Shown: in pieces, positions 25,161-38,190 of the stretch
Position numbering within the stretch: the first letter of the stretch is position 1
How the letters are laid out: each line of letters starts with the position of its first letter
Assembly (NCBI GenBank): GCA_008360955.1
Contig: LUCM01008443.1
Location: forward strand, 100,497 to 164,496
DNA length: 64,000 bases
From: Fasciolopsis buskii
Taxonomy: Eukaryota; Platyhelminthes; Trematoda; Plagiorchiida; Fasciolidae
Direction: 5' to 3'
The notes under the pieces: model-generated
Database searches by the model: none
What the model was told of the DNA's origin: nothing
What the model saw: the letters and a program-made list of their open reading frames with translations, nothing else
Program-made: the position numbers and the translations under genes

Positions 25161-27254
25161 TCCGAATAGTTTTTCTCAAGGCATGTTTTACAATCAACTG
25201 AATGAGGGAAAGTTCGCATGCCAATGAATTTTAAGATGTATACACATATATGCATCGGTTTGGGAGAAAATATGATGAGGAGTGATCAACATCTGACAAT
25301 CAGGCGTACATCAACAGTAGGGCCGTATATTGTAAGGGAGTAAACGCGTATAAATGGAAATGGAAACAAAACCCAACCTTCATAATTTTAAACAGAGACC
25401 GTCGGTTGTCGAAGAAGAATCCAGGAAAACTGTGTCTTATCAGAACCACAGAAAACCCATGAACACTTTTTGTTTCAATTCATCAATGCGTATTGACGTT
25501 GGGAAGAAAAAAAACGCTATGCCTGCGGCAAAGAGCGAGGTCTATCAGAGAAAAGTCACAGCGGGACTTACATGGGGCAGCAGCCTGGTATGGGACTGAC
25601 TGGAAAGTTCACAGGAAGTGCAATTACTGAAATTAATGGAAAGTTGCACCTAACAGCATAGACCATGTGTCAAATGTATCAACAGATTTCCAACATCTGG
25701 GAACATCGAAAAATGTGACATTGGTGCGAAAAGGAGAAATAACAATCGGATGAATTTTAGCGCAGACAAATACTAATGGCACTTATTTAGGTGAGAAAAC
25801 AGAGAGGACTAATAAGTCGTCTTCGGGACATAGTAAAAAATGGGATAACAGAAGACCGAAATGGAGACTCTCGGTGTGTGAATAACTATTTATATCATAT
25901 AAATGTAAACGGCAAGGAAATATATGTGATGCAGCCAGACAAATACCACCAACCAAACGTTACAGAGTTAATACCAAGCGTCGATGAAAATTTTAGAGAA
26001 ACTCGAGTCCGAGAGCAATCGACCGTCGTCGAAATATCGGATTTAGTACCGAAGCTCCCAATTCGTAAGCTGAAAAAGATTTTCGATGAGTTGGTGGGGT
26101 GGTAAATTGAGAGTCGCACAGTGTGAATTCAGTCTGGCGTGAGCAAATGCGTATGTGCCACTTGGGTCTACCTAGACGTTCTTTTGGACAACGGCGTTCG
26201 GATTCGTTGGCATGCAGGAACCGTGAAATGGTCGAGCGTGAACTAGATTCGTTGCCACTGACATGATTCCAAGAATCGTCGTCCAGTTGATACCACACCA
26301 ATACTGTTCACATGTCGAGAAACAGCAAACGACCAAAATGTCCGACAGCCAGTCTGAAACGCTTGGAAGTAAAACATCGGAGGAAACCAGAGCTAGCCGT
26401 AGAACGATCATTCGAGCCAAAAATCTCGAAGATTTTGTGAGACTACTGAACTAACGAATTCATCATCTATGCCATGATGATGAAACGTGGCGAGAACGTG
26501 TGTAGCGACAGCGACATACATGACGAATGTACAGTAATAACAGGAATTGTATATAATTCGTATTCTAGACATAAACATGTAATTACTGCGTATGATTAAA
26601 ATATCGTCGTTGCCTCAGTCACAAAAAATTAATGAGCAAAGGACATTCGGGCCAGAAAGTAAAACGGAGCTCTCACTCGCAGGCGGTTGTTTACCAGATC
26701 ACTGCTGATTTGATCGTGAGGCGGTGAGGCGGCGATTGAGAACGTAGTGGTGCAGACTGGTTTTTGCCCTGAACGTCAGATATTTATCTCTTTCGAAGTT
26801 GTAAATGGCAGAGGTAGTGAAATTCCCTGGCCGAAAACAGAATTGCCGCCAGAAAGCTGTGCATGGAATCTCGAACTGTTAGGCAATGCAGTGTCATCAA
26901 CGTGTGCTAGTTTGAGACGACCGCTGCTATTCACAACGATGCGACCGAGTCGATCAATTTTGAAGGTCTTATATTGACGAAAAATCATACAAAATTGGCC
27001 TTCTTAAGGCTGCCGTAGCTGTTTGCACGCCGAATCAACACGGACAAATACATGCATTGGAGCTCTGTCTTCAAGCAAGGTCTAAAACTAAGTAGAACTA
27101 CCTGTAATATTTTGCACCAACGGAGATTTCCGTGAGATTTGAGAGCCTCATTGAGTTGGCGATGGAGACGTTCGATGCCGGGTGGTAAGCGGTCGTGTGC
27201 ATCAGCTCCTTACCAAGCATGCTGGCAGCAGAGCAGAATAAATTAGTTTAGTCA
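25161..27254. other. Unassigned interval
   Basis: A 104-codon plus frame at 25791-26105 is fairly hydrophilic (MRKQRGLISRL at its start) but matches no family I can name. The remainder is short frames. Confidence 0.35.
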
Positions 27255-27304
27255 ACGGGGGAGATCGATATGTAGTGACTGAGTCATTAGGAATAGTATA
27301 AAAA
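27255..27304 (+). promoter_or_regulatory. Promoter-like site (purine run, AP-1-like motif, TATA box)
   Basis: A short purine run (ACGGGGGAGA, 27255-27264) is followed by a TG start at 27271, a TGACTGAGTCA palindrome (27276-27286; AP-1 core TGAGTCA) and TATAAAAA at 27297-27304. The arrangement PPT - TG - AP-1 - TATA resembles the start of an LTR. No second copy of this segment was found in the window and no gag-pol was recognised nearby, so it may be a solo LTR fragment or chance. Confidence 0.28.
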
Positions 27305-29348
27305 GGCCGGTGATTCAGTATGTCTCTGTGCAGGCTTTAGAAAACTTTAGTTTACTTGGGAGTACAGCATCGTAAAATCTGGTTTCACAATATCTTCGAT
27401 CATGAATAAAGTTGCGATTACGTGAAGCGTGCAACACGGAGAAGAGCACCCCAAAATATGGTAGGTGCACTAAGAACATCGAATGTTTCAAAGCGGGCTC
27501 ATCACTTTCGAAGACTTCCGGAATGCGACCCCGAACATCTTTTTTCGGATTCTGAAGCCGCGGTTGACAGTCACCACGGTTAACAGAATAGAGAAAATCC
27601 CAGTTAGCAACCGGATGTGAGCATTGCATTGGATATCTTTTGGCACCGGCCTAGCAGCGAGACGACCATACATGCTCAGGCAAACCACGGCAGATTTATC
27701 GAGTGGTCGAAGCACTCTCAAAAAGCTAGCATGAGCGGAAGCGCACCATCTCGGGTGCGATAAAGCAAACGCAACCAACGAAATGTCACAAATTATTAAC
27801 ATCTTGGAGAAAACGATATTCTCCGAAAGGTCGAAATCACGACACTCTCAGTTCGCTTGCTTGCCCTCTTTGGGTGCGTGTGACGCACCAATTAACGTAA
27901 GATGTTGCCTGCATCATGTCATTCAAAAACGAAACATATTTGCTTAGTCTCTTGATTTTAAATCGGCCATCATTAAGTTGAAATACTTCCAGCGTCATTG
28001 AACGATTAAGCACAATGTGAAGCTTTCCCTTTCCAACTCGACGATTCCTCGTGTCGTACTGCTTAAACGATGCGGTTTGTGGTTTTATTTCCATCGTTTA
28101 TCAATCCGCCTTGGAAAGTGGTGCCCACAGTAACCGATACGTCGGTTATTTCCAGCGTTCCAAAATTGGGACGCAAACCCAAAGCAACCGACTATGTATG
28201 AAACAATATGGCTGACTCATTCAACCTCTGGATTCATTTCATGTTGCAAATGACCCCCGGGGATCATTCACAACAACTGATAACTAAACATAAAGCACAT
28301 CTATTAAAAGTGTTTCCGCCGACTACAACCGCGAGTAGGATATGGACGTAGCAAACTGCAGTTTGCAATTTCAGCTGGCAGTGTAACATAGCTACTTAAA
28401 TCTGGAAGTCAGTTCCGCTTCGCCATCCCAAAACCCTGTGGGCGTTACAGTGAATACAATACATATAAACAACGGACGAGTGTTGAATTTCTCCCGCATT
28501 TCTCAGGCCAGCATGGGCACTGGGAAGACCGCTTAAACTATCAAGGCCAAGTAAACCTGGAGAAAGTTGTACGCCTCACTGATCGAATAGCACACGTCAG
28601 CGGTCGAGACTTCGTTCTGTTTTATACAAATCTCCGTTTTCAGATTCACTAACGCCAATTTCAAAGGGGAAGTTGACCGTTTGATCAAGGAACTAAGTGT
28701 AGTGAGCTACGCAACATATCACTTTTCATTTAGAAAGGCTATATTTCAGCCACAGCATAAGTGTTATTGACCAAAACGTTTGATAAATGCAGGACAATGT
28801 ATGTCATTCATGATCGGCGAACAACAGCCATATTTCTATTAATTGGCGTGCATCACAAAATGTCCGGGTTTCTTCCTCCAAAAATCTTGCTTAGCGGTTA
28901 TCGTAATTCGGTCGCTCATAGAATTTTTTGTTCGAAACGTTACCGGTTTTGTATGGGAATGCAAATGGCAAGTGCACAATGAACTGCCGCTTGGGATATT
29001 CAAAACCAGACAGGTTTGACTCTTCCCAACTAATTGCGGAAACCCGGTGCAGCTAACCATGGCGTTAATTCATAAATACAACTGTTGTTTTTCACTGCTT
29101 CAGCCCTTAGGATCCGGGAAATTTTTAAACTCAAATATATTCGGCCTCTTTTGATGATTTCTGTATGAGGAATTGGGGAAAAGTGATTACAAAAGGAAAT
29201 AATGGTAGAGAATTTTAAAGTTGGACCGCTCAGGATTTGGTCTCATCTGTACAAAGCTCACTACCTTTGTTCAGCATCTTGGAAACGACATCAGAATTCG
29301 TTTGCGTTCGCAGAGTTAGTGAGTAGGATGGGATTTGGACAAACCAAA
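27305..29348. other. Unassigned interval
   Basis: Overlapping short frames on both strands. An 85-codon minus frame (28094-27837) has no recognised motif. Confidence 0.35.
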
Positions 29349-29718
29349 CTCGCTTTCTAGAAGCTCTAGAGGGCAGGGGGTAAGAAGTTTCGTGCAGTTT
29401 TATGGACTAAACGAGACTGTTATATCTCCCAATGCTCACGAAACCATGTGACAATGTAGTCTTGATTTAAACTCTGTGAGACATCTCTACCCAACATCGG
29501 TTGGCAGAATGATGTGACACTATTCCCGCTCCTATTCAATGTGTTTCTCATTCGAATTTTCAGTACTCGATCACAACTGGTGAGATGAGTGTACTCTGCC
29601 AAAGAAAAACAAATTAGAAGTACGAAGCTATTCAAAAATCTAATCTGTCGGAGAATTTGGGTGACGTAAGAAATAAGATTAAGCTTTCCGATTCACGGCT
29701 ATACTTAGGAAATCCTAA
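29349..29718 (+). repeat. Left arm of 370-bp inverted repeat
   Basis: Reverse complement of 31201-31570 with roughly 96% identity by eye (mirror sum 60919). Read on this strand it contains a frame with DVTLFPLLFNVFLIRI. This faintly resembles the 'SPLLFNVFL' block of RTE-type reverse transcriptases, so it could be an RT fragment. Confidence 0.75.
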
Positions 29719-31200
29719 GTCGTCGAATGGTGCGCCTCTGAGGCACAGTATTTCCCGCAGTAGCTCTGAGAACTTCTTATTCCCGAGCTCGACCCATTAA
29801 AGCAACTGTCGGGTAGGCTGATCTTCAGTAGGGGCAGTCCGAGTTATAACAGTCTTCTTCAAAACTTCTCAACTGACGTCCCCAACCTGAAGGAATACGT
29901 CCGGCAACCCATCTAAAATGGCTGACGTCGCTAGTTATCCTGTAATTCTGGAACCCCAGTTCAACTAAAGTAAACCAGAGTTGGGGATCGGACGGTATGA
30001 ACGAGGGTATCTGAAGAGTTAGGTCCCTAATCTTGGGTCTAGCGACAGCTTCCGTTCCTTGGACATGACACCGTATTTGAAAAAGAACAAATGATGTAAA
30101 TAAAACGTGCTTAAAACTGCCGACAGAAAAACGCGTTCAGTAAAAATTAACACGTAAAAGCAATCGGCAACGAAAAAACCACGGTCAAATTTATCCGTGG
30201 GAAAAAGACAAATAGGGCGTCAGCAAAACGAGTGGGGACCCATGCGACCAGTCAATCACGTCGGAGTGACCAATTTGTGAGACCGTTTGTCTTAACGCGA
30301 ATCTCGTATTACGTTTGCTTGCCCTTAACAGTTGTGACCAGCTGTGTCACCCTTACTCGGCTCTGTACGACTGCAATATTGGCAACCCAGACACTCGACC
30401 GGTACAACAAAAAGACAGTCGGAAGCAATAAGAGGTTGAGTATATTGTTAGTAGGAGCGTGCTTGAGCAACGCGCAAGTAGTAACCACGCTGCACGGTCA
30501 ACGTTCGGTTGAGCAAGAGATCCAGAAAAAAAATCCATGTTCCGCTCACGCTAGATCTCCATTGACGACGCTATGTCACGGAGTTTTGACGATTAATCGC
30601 AGTCAATCAATATTGTTTTACTCATATCACGGATGCACCATTGACCGAAGCTATTCAGCCTTTTGCGCTATCGGATACGAATAGCCAGATTTTGCATGCA
30701 TATTCAAACAAGGGATGGACAACAGCTCGATAGACGCGCACCGTTCTGTGGAATCGCATCCCACAATGTGAACTGCAACGTTGAACGAAACCCACTTTCA
30801 TGCATCTACCAGAAAAATCATTCCCCTCTTCAGCCTAGACGTATCTCTGGATAGTAGAACATGGCAACATTCGGTGGTCTACCCACTGACGTCAACACTT
30901 CATCGGGTCCGGTACGAATGTGAAGGAATTTTTTTTAGACGTGTATACTTTCGGTCAGACGGCCTTGGTGCTAAGTACAATGCGATCAAAAACCCGCTAA
31001 AGACTGTTAATGGTTTCGACGGATCCGTATCAGTATTGTGCTGTACCATTCAGTATAAAGGACCGTTTCGTTGAATTTTACTGATGATTAGCGAAGATCT
31101 CAAAATCCCGGATCAGGGGAATGTTCAGGTGGGTGATCCCTGTTCGAAGGACGACAATGAACCTCATAAATCGAATAGAACATTGTTTAACCAGAGAATG
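29719..31200. other. Spacer between inverted-repeat arms
   Basis: 1,482 bp. It contains repeat C copy 2 (30310-30560). A 150-codon plus-strand frame at 30232-30684 runs antisense across that repeat and is not taken as a gene. Confidence 0.5.
30310..30560 (-). repeat. Dispersed repeat C, copy 2
   Basis: On the plus strand 'ctcggctctgtacgactgcaa' near 30357 and 'aacaaaaagacagtc' near 30405 match 'ctcagttctgtacgactgcaa' near 55638 and 'aacaaaaagacagtc' near 55686. The related plus-strand copy is at 11360-11620. Confidence 0.6.
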
Positions 31201-31570
31201 ATAGGATTTCCTAGGTATAGCCGTGAATCGGAAAGCTTAACCTTATTTCTTACGTCACCCAAATTCTCCGACAGATTAGATTTTTGAATAGCTTCGTACT
31301 TCTAATTTGTTTTTCTTTGGCAGAGTACACTCATCCCACCAGTTGAGATCGAGTACTGTAAATTCGAATGAGAAACACATTGAATAGGAGCGGGAATAGT
31401 GTCACATCATTCTGCCAATCGATGTTGGGTAGAGATGTCTCACAGAGTTTAAATCAAGACTACATTGTCACGTGGTTTCCTGAGCATTGGGAGATATAAC
31501 AGTCTCGTTTAGTCCATAAAACTGCACGAAACTTCTTACCTCCTCCTCTCTAGAGCTTCGAGAAAGCGAG
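31201..31570 (-). repeat. Right arm of 370-bp inverted repeat
   Basis: Reverse complement of 29349-29718. Scattered substitutions (for example in the segment 31341-31380) show the arms have diverged slightly, unlike the perfect arms of the PLE palindrome. Confidence 0.75.
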
Positions 31571-33149
31571 CGTGCGACGTCCGTTGCTCTTTTTTGGCTT
31601 CCATACGCTTCTAATGGTGGTGCTTGGTGTTCAAGCGCGAATGTTTATCCACTAGTCGCGTTTCCATCGTCCAGACCGAATCATCTGATGCACGGAAAAA
31701 CATTTCACTATTAAAGACTGACAAATATGATGAACATATTAGATTGCATCCGGGTGTGGTTTCGTCATTTTTTCGCTGAAACAAAGAACGAATTGTGTCT
31801 CGTTTTAGCACAAGAAATTATTTCAATTGGCATAAGGCAGATATCCATCGAATGCTTTCCATTTGTCTGGTATCAATTTGCTCTATCGATTAATTTATTT
31901 TATTGAAGTTCTTCACGGTGAATTTTACATGGACCACAAAAATTTTATCTTTTGCTATCTTCAAGGCTAATACAATAACACATATCATTTTCAGAAGAAC
32001 CGCCATCTCCAGCTGAAGGTCGCCAAAAGGGGGGTGCAGATCGACAGTGGGAGAATTCGTAGCCACGACCCACACAACAGAAATCTGAAAAGCTAAGGTT
32101 TGTTCACTGTCGACCTGATTGTAGTCCTATCCGGTGTGACTCCGAATGAGAACTTCTCACTGATAACGGAAGAAATTACGAAAAACCAGTGACTAATCAT
32201 TTCCATTTTGCGAAATAAAAGTTTCTAAAGCAGTCAAAATCGTTCGCAATTCGAAAGCAGTTTTCGGAGACAAGTCGGTATCAAACAGTCGGATAAAGGG
32301 TCGAATCGACCGACTCGAATTTGAGTACGACTGGCTCGAGATTAACCGTAGAAATGTCAATGTCCAAAGAATAACAATCATATAATTATGATTTAGTATA
32401 TCCAGACTTTTTGCTACCAGGTGATAAGAAAGTCATTCAACGTTCAGTTTGACATATGCATCGGCCCTGTCCACAACATCTTATGTAAAAAGATTGAAAT
32501 TTCAAAAAGGCTAACGCTTGTTTGAATCCGAAGTTGTTGGAGCCAAAAACGAAGAAAAACTGCATTGAGAATTCGCAGCTTCTCTAACCTAACTTATCAA
32601 TATTGAATGCGGGACACACATGGTTGCGATAGTACCACACGTAAAAACATTATGAATTAACTCAATTCCCAGATCACAACCCATCCTTGCAGCCATGTAG
32701 CAGCTTTGAAACTTTTCCAATCAACGACCTAATCACATCGTTACTACCTACATCACATAAATGTGTGCGTACAGCTGTTCGACTATCGGGACCGTGTAGC
32801 AGACGGAGAAAATAAAAGCAACTCTCTGGATGGCCTACAACAGCTCCCTCAGACCTTAACTCTATGTCGCTGATTACCCCATCAAAATCTAGTGTTCATC
32901 TGACCATTTGTTACCACTATAACGTTAGCAACTATTATACTTGCCCAATCTCCTATTGGTTGCTCCGTTGAGTTTATTAACTGAGCCGTTTCGTGGTATC
33001 CGAGACCCCGAGGCCTTCAACAAGGACCGGACAGCCTTTGACCTACATTCTATATCAAAAAAGGGCAAAAAGCCTGTGTGAACGACAGGAGCATCTGCCT
33101 CATCGACATAGCATCTAAACTTCTTGAAAACATTCGCTTTTTGCTGTTC
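31571..33149. other. Unassigned interval
   Basis: No recognised domain. It may include upstream parts of the RTE remnant that follows. Confidence 0.35.
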
Positions 33150-34800
33150 AGAATGCAAGAACACGTTTGACCCATTGTGGTGCTGATCGAGGAACACAGT
33201 GTGTTGATCAGATCTTCATTTTACATCGAATTCTGGGAAATTGCTATAAATTCCAGCAACCCACTACAATGTTTCATCCAACTCCGTGCAGCTTTCAGCT
33301 CCGCTGACAGATAGCCATTCTGGAGCATATTTCAAAGCGACGAGATTGTGGAAAAGTACGTTAGAAGCTTAATAAATGTTATTACAGGGATGCGTCCGCG
33401 CCTACTGTGAACTTTCAGAGTTCTCCCCCCCCTCCCGCGAAACCAAGGTATTCGTCAACAGTGTACGCCGCCAAACTATCCCAGAGACGCGATAATGCTC
33501 CATACTTTCAACAACTTTCAAGGAAAACCAATAGGTCACTGACCTCCAGTTCGTCGACGGCTGTTATTCTAGAAGAGGAGCCCGCAGATACCAATGGTTA
33601 ATCTTATTTGGTTGTCCCCGGACTTCCCTTGGTACAATACAGCTTTTGTTGGTACCGACGTTTGAATGTGCAGAATCAGTAAACACGTTCGAATACACAT
33701 TCACAGAGAGATTGAAGACCGAACAGCACGAAATCTTTTGTCCAATAAACGCCCCACTCGCTCTCTACTGTTCGCTCTGATTTAGAGCCCTATTGCTAAC
33801 GTGTCTGGAAGAATCTAACTCTGCACAATACAATTCTGGAAAATCCAGTCGAAAGGATTTTAATTCAGCACGGCTAACTTCAAGTTGTCCGAATCGGCTA
33901 TCGACCCGAATTTCCAGTCGTGAACTACCAAACTGAACTGTCAGTTTTGAGTCAATCCTGGTTCGTCGTTTTTACTGTTTTATGCACATTCTTCTTTGTT
34001 GTAGCGACCTCACGTTATTTTATTTTGGGGACGCAATCATTTTATTGTTAGTGCCGTGATCGTTTCGGAATTCGCACTACAAGCCTGCAACTATTCAACC
34101 AGTTCGATATCGGATTGTATATAAAGCCATGGTTGTTGTTCCGGAGATCAACACAAAAGAATGAAGTTTGTCACAACCTCCCACGAGCTATCACACCGTA
34201 CTCGAATCAACGACGACAATTTGGAACACGTGCTTCACCTCTACTACCTAACCGAACGATCAGACCAGAGACGAGGTTAAGCTGCGTGTAAATTGCGCAA
34301 GGGGAGCGTTCGTATCGCTTCGCCAAATGTTATGATCTTGCAGCATATTTGCGAAACTGTCACTATCTCATTCCTTGCGTACTCGGGCAAAATCTGGTCA
34401 GCAGAAATAGATAATAGAAAACGTCTGCAAAGTTTCTACCATAGGTGCCTATGGCACATAGAGAAAATTAAGTAGTATGGTCGCACCTCAAACGCCGCCG
34501 TGCCTCAGCACCATGAACGCTAAACGGCTTTCATCGGTTCTCAAATGGCGTAATCTACAGTGGTTCGGCCACGTCCTCCGCCGACCCAATACGGAATTAA
34601 CAAACAGGAGCCTACTGCTGTCACTCTACACAAGCTGGAAATGTTGCCCCATCGGTCAACTGATGACATGGATTAGCGCAATCAAAGGGAATGTGAGTCG
34701 CCTAACGATCCAGTGGGTTTTTGGAGTACGCGATTGGCTCAACAACTGGATTTTACGGTGTACAAACCTTAATGCAGATTGCAGCGCATGAACGGCTGAA
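33150..34800 (+). mobile_element. Diverged RTE-type LINE remnant
   Basis: Near 33196-33240 the plus strand reads DQIFILHRILGNCYKFQQPTT, matching the DQIFTLRQILE..... block of the RTE RT at 47370-49389. At 34293-34475 a frame contains SAEIDNRKRLQSFYHRCLWHIEKIK, a decayed form of the VFDNRCLRSMARI segment. At 34477-34791 SSVLKWRNLQWFGHVLRRPNT corresponds to LSRLRWSGHVLRMTNT. These are in the right order for an RTE RT and its C-terminus. Frameshifts, stops and missing sequence are extensive. It belongs to a different subfamily from the copies at 40 and 48 kb. Confidence 0.55.
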
Positions 34801-35169
34801 GTCAAGGAAATTCAAGAGGCCGACTTAGCTTTTCAGGGGAGACAGTCGCGTTAAATGCTAAGAAAAATTGCCCACTGGCTTTCCGAACTGTAGTCTATCC
34901 TGGATGTACAAATCCCATCTTAGCTTACGTTATTCAAACTGTTTAATAACCATGCTTATGAGAATCTGTTCATTCACTTGTGACTTACCAGCGGACTGAG
35001 AGTACAGATAACTGGCGGCTATTGTCAGTAATATTCATCTTGCTATTCCAGCTTGTTCAAGTGGATCAAGGGAAACGGATGCCTACACTTATTAAGGCAA
35101 CTCCTCTCGCACCGAACTACTATAGATTAACTCATTTGACGCCAAATATTTCGCGAAGATGCGCAACTT

Positions 35170-36225
35170 TTGTTTCTCAATGATCGTTTGATGATCGGCC
35201 AATTCTTACAACAATTTACGGATACACTTAGAAAGGACGAGCTGTTGTTTATACACAACAACCTCATACTCCTGACGAAATTCCACGTCAACTGTGTACA
35301 TGTTATTCGCGCGGAATTAAGCCAGAAGGATACGGAATTATTCTTCGCCAACGAGAACCTCAATCTCATTTGTTGCATCAAGTTTCAGGAATTCGCACGC
35401 GAACGAAGACGTAGATTGACAAGGGAAGTCGTTCGGAAGCTGTACAATCCACCGTTTAGTAAGATCGACTCCCTCGGATTTCCGGATGAACATCAAATAT
35501 GTGTAGAATCTATAAAGTGTATCACTTGGTTAAGTAGACTCGGGGGGGTTGCTGAACTTTAAATTTGGCACAACAAGTTCGAGAAACCCCAACTTTTGGA
35601 CATGCAGTTTAAAAATCCGACAGAACAAACGCTGTCTTCAAATTCTGGCTTCACAGAAGCGAAGGTATAAAGCCAGACTATTAGACACAGTAAGTCAACC
35701 TTGTTCAGCACAGACTAGATAATATAATACCTAGCCGGAACCCGACATACAAGCGTTGAAGACCGTCACCAACGATTATGTGATAGTTTGACCATATGGG
35801 CTCCGTTTTCGAAGAGAGGGCTACGTCAAATAAGTGAATCAATAATACACGTCGATTCGAGATCGAATCTAACCAAAAAAAGGTTACATTCCATGAAATA
35901 TTTCGAAAGAAATTTCGGTAGCATATTAAGCAGACTACGGAAGAAAACCTAACAGACGAGACTACATGCAATGAGTTAAAATCAAAAAAGATATCAGATC
36001 CCTCTCGTGTATGGTTTACTAAGGATGCACACGTCAGGTATGCTGTTAAGACCTATCCTATTGATGACCAACTCTCCGCCATGCAAATTAGATGAGTGGT
36101 TGATGAAACGTAGTGAATTTATTCACAAGCTGATGAGATTTGGGCTTTGTAACTTAACTCAGTTGTATGAAGAAATAGATGTCCTAGAACCGCGCCACTA
36201 TGTTCTGGCTTTTTTGGTGTGACTT
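35170..36225 (+). mobile_element. Penelope-like element RT remnant
   Basis: A frame at 36007-36222 starts VYGLLRMHTSGMLLRPILLM and continues NSPPCKLDEWLMK. This matches the 'YGLPKxHKxxxPLRPI' finger motif and following helix of Penelope-like reverse transcriptases. Upstream, a 130-codon frame (35170-35562) has basic stretches and could be the PLE N-terminal region, but that is not clear. The rest of the RT is missing or unreadable after 36225. It covers a part of the RT that is absent from the truncated PLE at 51567. Confidence 0.45.
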
Positions 36226-37784
36226 CTATGTTTACTAACGTACCGTCCGAAGAAGCAATCAATCCAATCTGTAGTCACGCTGAAAGAACCTAAATCCCCA
36301 AAGAATACCTTGGAGAAACTGCTTTATTCGTGTGTCAAGAACACAGTTTCGTTTCAACGAGCCTACCTATAGATAAATGGAGGAGGCAGCTAAGGGAAGT
36401 CTACTGAGAATTGGTCTTGCCAACTTGCATACGTTCAAACTTAAGAACAAACCACGACCCAAATTAGTTTAAGCCACATTATCGCAGATACAATAATGAT
36501 ATGGTGCCAATAGTTTCAAATGAAAGCGAGGCAAAACAATGGCTACTAAGATTCAACTCGCTCTAGCTTGACATTATTTAAAAATGAGTGACATTGAGGG
36601 AACTATGTTGGTTTTTGTAATAAATGCAGCACGACAACTGAGTGGTGCAACACACTGGTTCGCAAAACACGAAAATACGTGGGTGGAATAACAACTAACT
36701 TCTCGAAGTTTACGCCCCAATCAGTACAAACGATGATTGGCCAATGGTAGCTGGGGCCCACAATCGTGATACTGAAACTTGGAAAGACCCAGAACCACAT
36801 TAGGTGACAACAGATCAGGGGTAGTGAGAAGCGAGATAGTGGCGAATCTACTAACAAAACCACCGGATGAATCGAGACTCGATATTCTGACCTTTTGAAG
36901 TAACAAAGGCATAATCTATTCATTCACCACCGAACAAAGGATCTCTCGACCAGAAAAAAATCGAGCGATTCACTGGGGGAGGGAAACGTTTATCCTGAAT
37001 AGTTTGTAGTGGAAAAAGATGCACCATGTTTGTACTCGATGTGAAGTTAAAAGTGGAAACCTGTACAACCAACGATTTGCATTTTCATGCTCCGACCAAG
37101 TTGTATGCGGATTCGGGATTTTACGAGGTTCGAAGTTCAAATATCCACAATGAACATGGGAGTGTGCGCGTAGGAACCAACGCACGCTCCAAATATGGCA
37201 CGTCATCAGACAATAAATTCAAAATCTGTGCCAACGAAGACAAACATACGACTCCTGCTCAAAAACGAGACAACTTTATGGATCTTGTTTGATGTAGCTG
37301 GAGAATTAACAGAAATAACGCACACCGCGAAGCGACCAGTAATCCTTCCGAAAAATCATTATTTGCTTCAGAGAACGAAGGTAGACAAGCCTGAGTTTTT
37401 TATTGTCTCCCGCTTATATCTGCTAATTTCAATGTATTTGCCGAGTATACAAAGAACACAACGTCGACTCTTCTGAGACGACCGATCGCCTGCCTCAACG
37501 GATGCCCAGCTCCGTGTGGATGCACATTTCATGGCGGGATTACGATGTTCGAGGAAGTTGTAGGAATGATACTTTTGCTCAGAAAACACGAAGTTCAACC
37601 TCGTCCTTGCTTGGATCAACTGTGTTCAACATCGACATGTGTATCGTTTGCAGGACCTTGCGGAAACATGAAAAACCTTACTTATGAAGTGCTGACCCCA
37701 GGTCGACAATCTCAGCCACACAATATGATCGCGAACTACTTACTGACATCTGGGATTCTCTCCTCGGATGCTAATTTCACCGGC
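36226..37784. other. Unassigned interval
   Basis: Short overlapping frames; a 129-codon plus frame at 37545-37934 runs antisense into the RTE 3' end and is not credible as a gene. Confidence 0.35.
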
Positions 37785-38190
37785 GAATCATCATCTGAAA
37801 AACTGAAAAGCATTAAACAGCACAGCGATCACCATCATATTACATGCTGCTTTAGAAAGAATGAATATGCAGGGGTGGACCCAAAAAGATGTAAAAAGAA
37901 CGTCGTGTTAGGCAGCAAGCGGGCTGCAGCCTAACTGCACAAGCGTAAAAACGTTTCAATCACTCCGTTTCAACAGAAAGTTCACGTTCTATCGAGTCCG
38001 AATAGTCAATAAAAGCACGCTGGGGTGGTGAAATTGTGGCCCGGATGTTAGCTACTACTTTGCTAATAGTGAGCTAATATTTTGCCTCCCTCGTGGATCC
38101 ACTCGACGTCCAACTTGAACAGAACTGATGGAAGACGACAGTGTCGACAGCCACCGGAGTCGAGTGGGAACTACAGAAACTTTGCCGCAG
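37785..38190 (-). mobile_element. RTE 3' end fragment
   Basis: The 'gcattaaacagcac' stretch at about 37810 and the 'ggtggaccc' and 'gtttcaatcactc' blocks to 37970 match the 3' ends at 39880-40080 and 47385-47580. The element ends (minus strand) in a GATGAT-type tail near 37790. Only the 3' untranslated part and possibly a little coding sequence is present. Confidence 0.5.

Noticed and set aside
25791..26105. 104-codon basic frame as a transposase or gag candidate
   Set aside because: No catalytic or zinc-knuckle motif visible, so no family can be assigned.
30232..30684. 150-codon plus-strand open frame
   Set aside because: It runs antisense over repeat C and has no recognised motif. The similar regions at 11 kb and 55 kb do not keep this frame.
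32925..33197. 90-codon minus-strand frame
   Set aside because: It is antisense to the plus-strand RTE remnant that begins here.
34477..34791. Host gene candidate (104 codons)
   Set aside because: The SSVLKWRNLQWFGHVLRRPN segment is the C-terminal motif of RTE retrotransposons.
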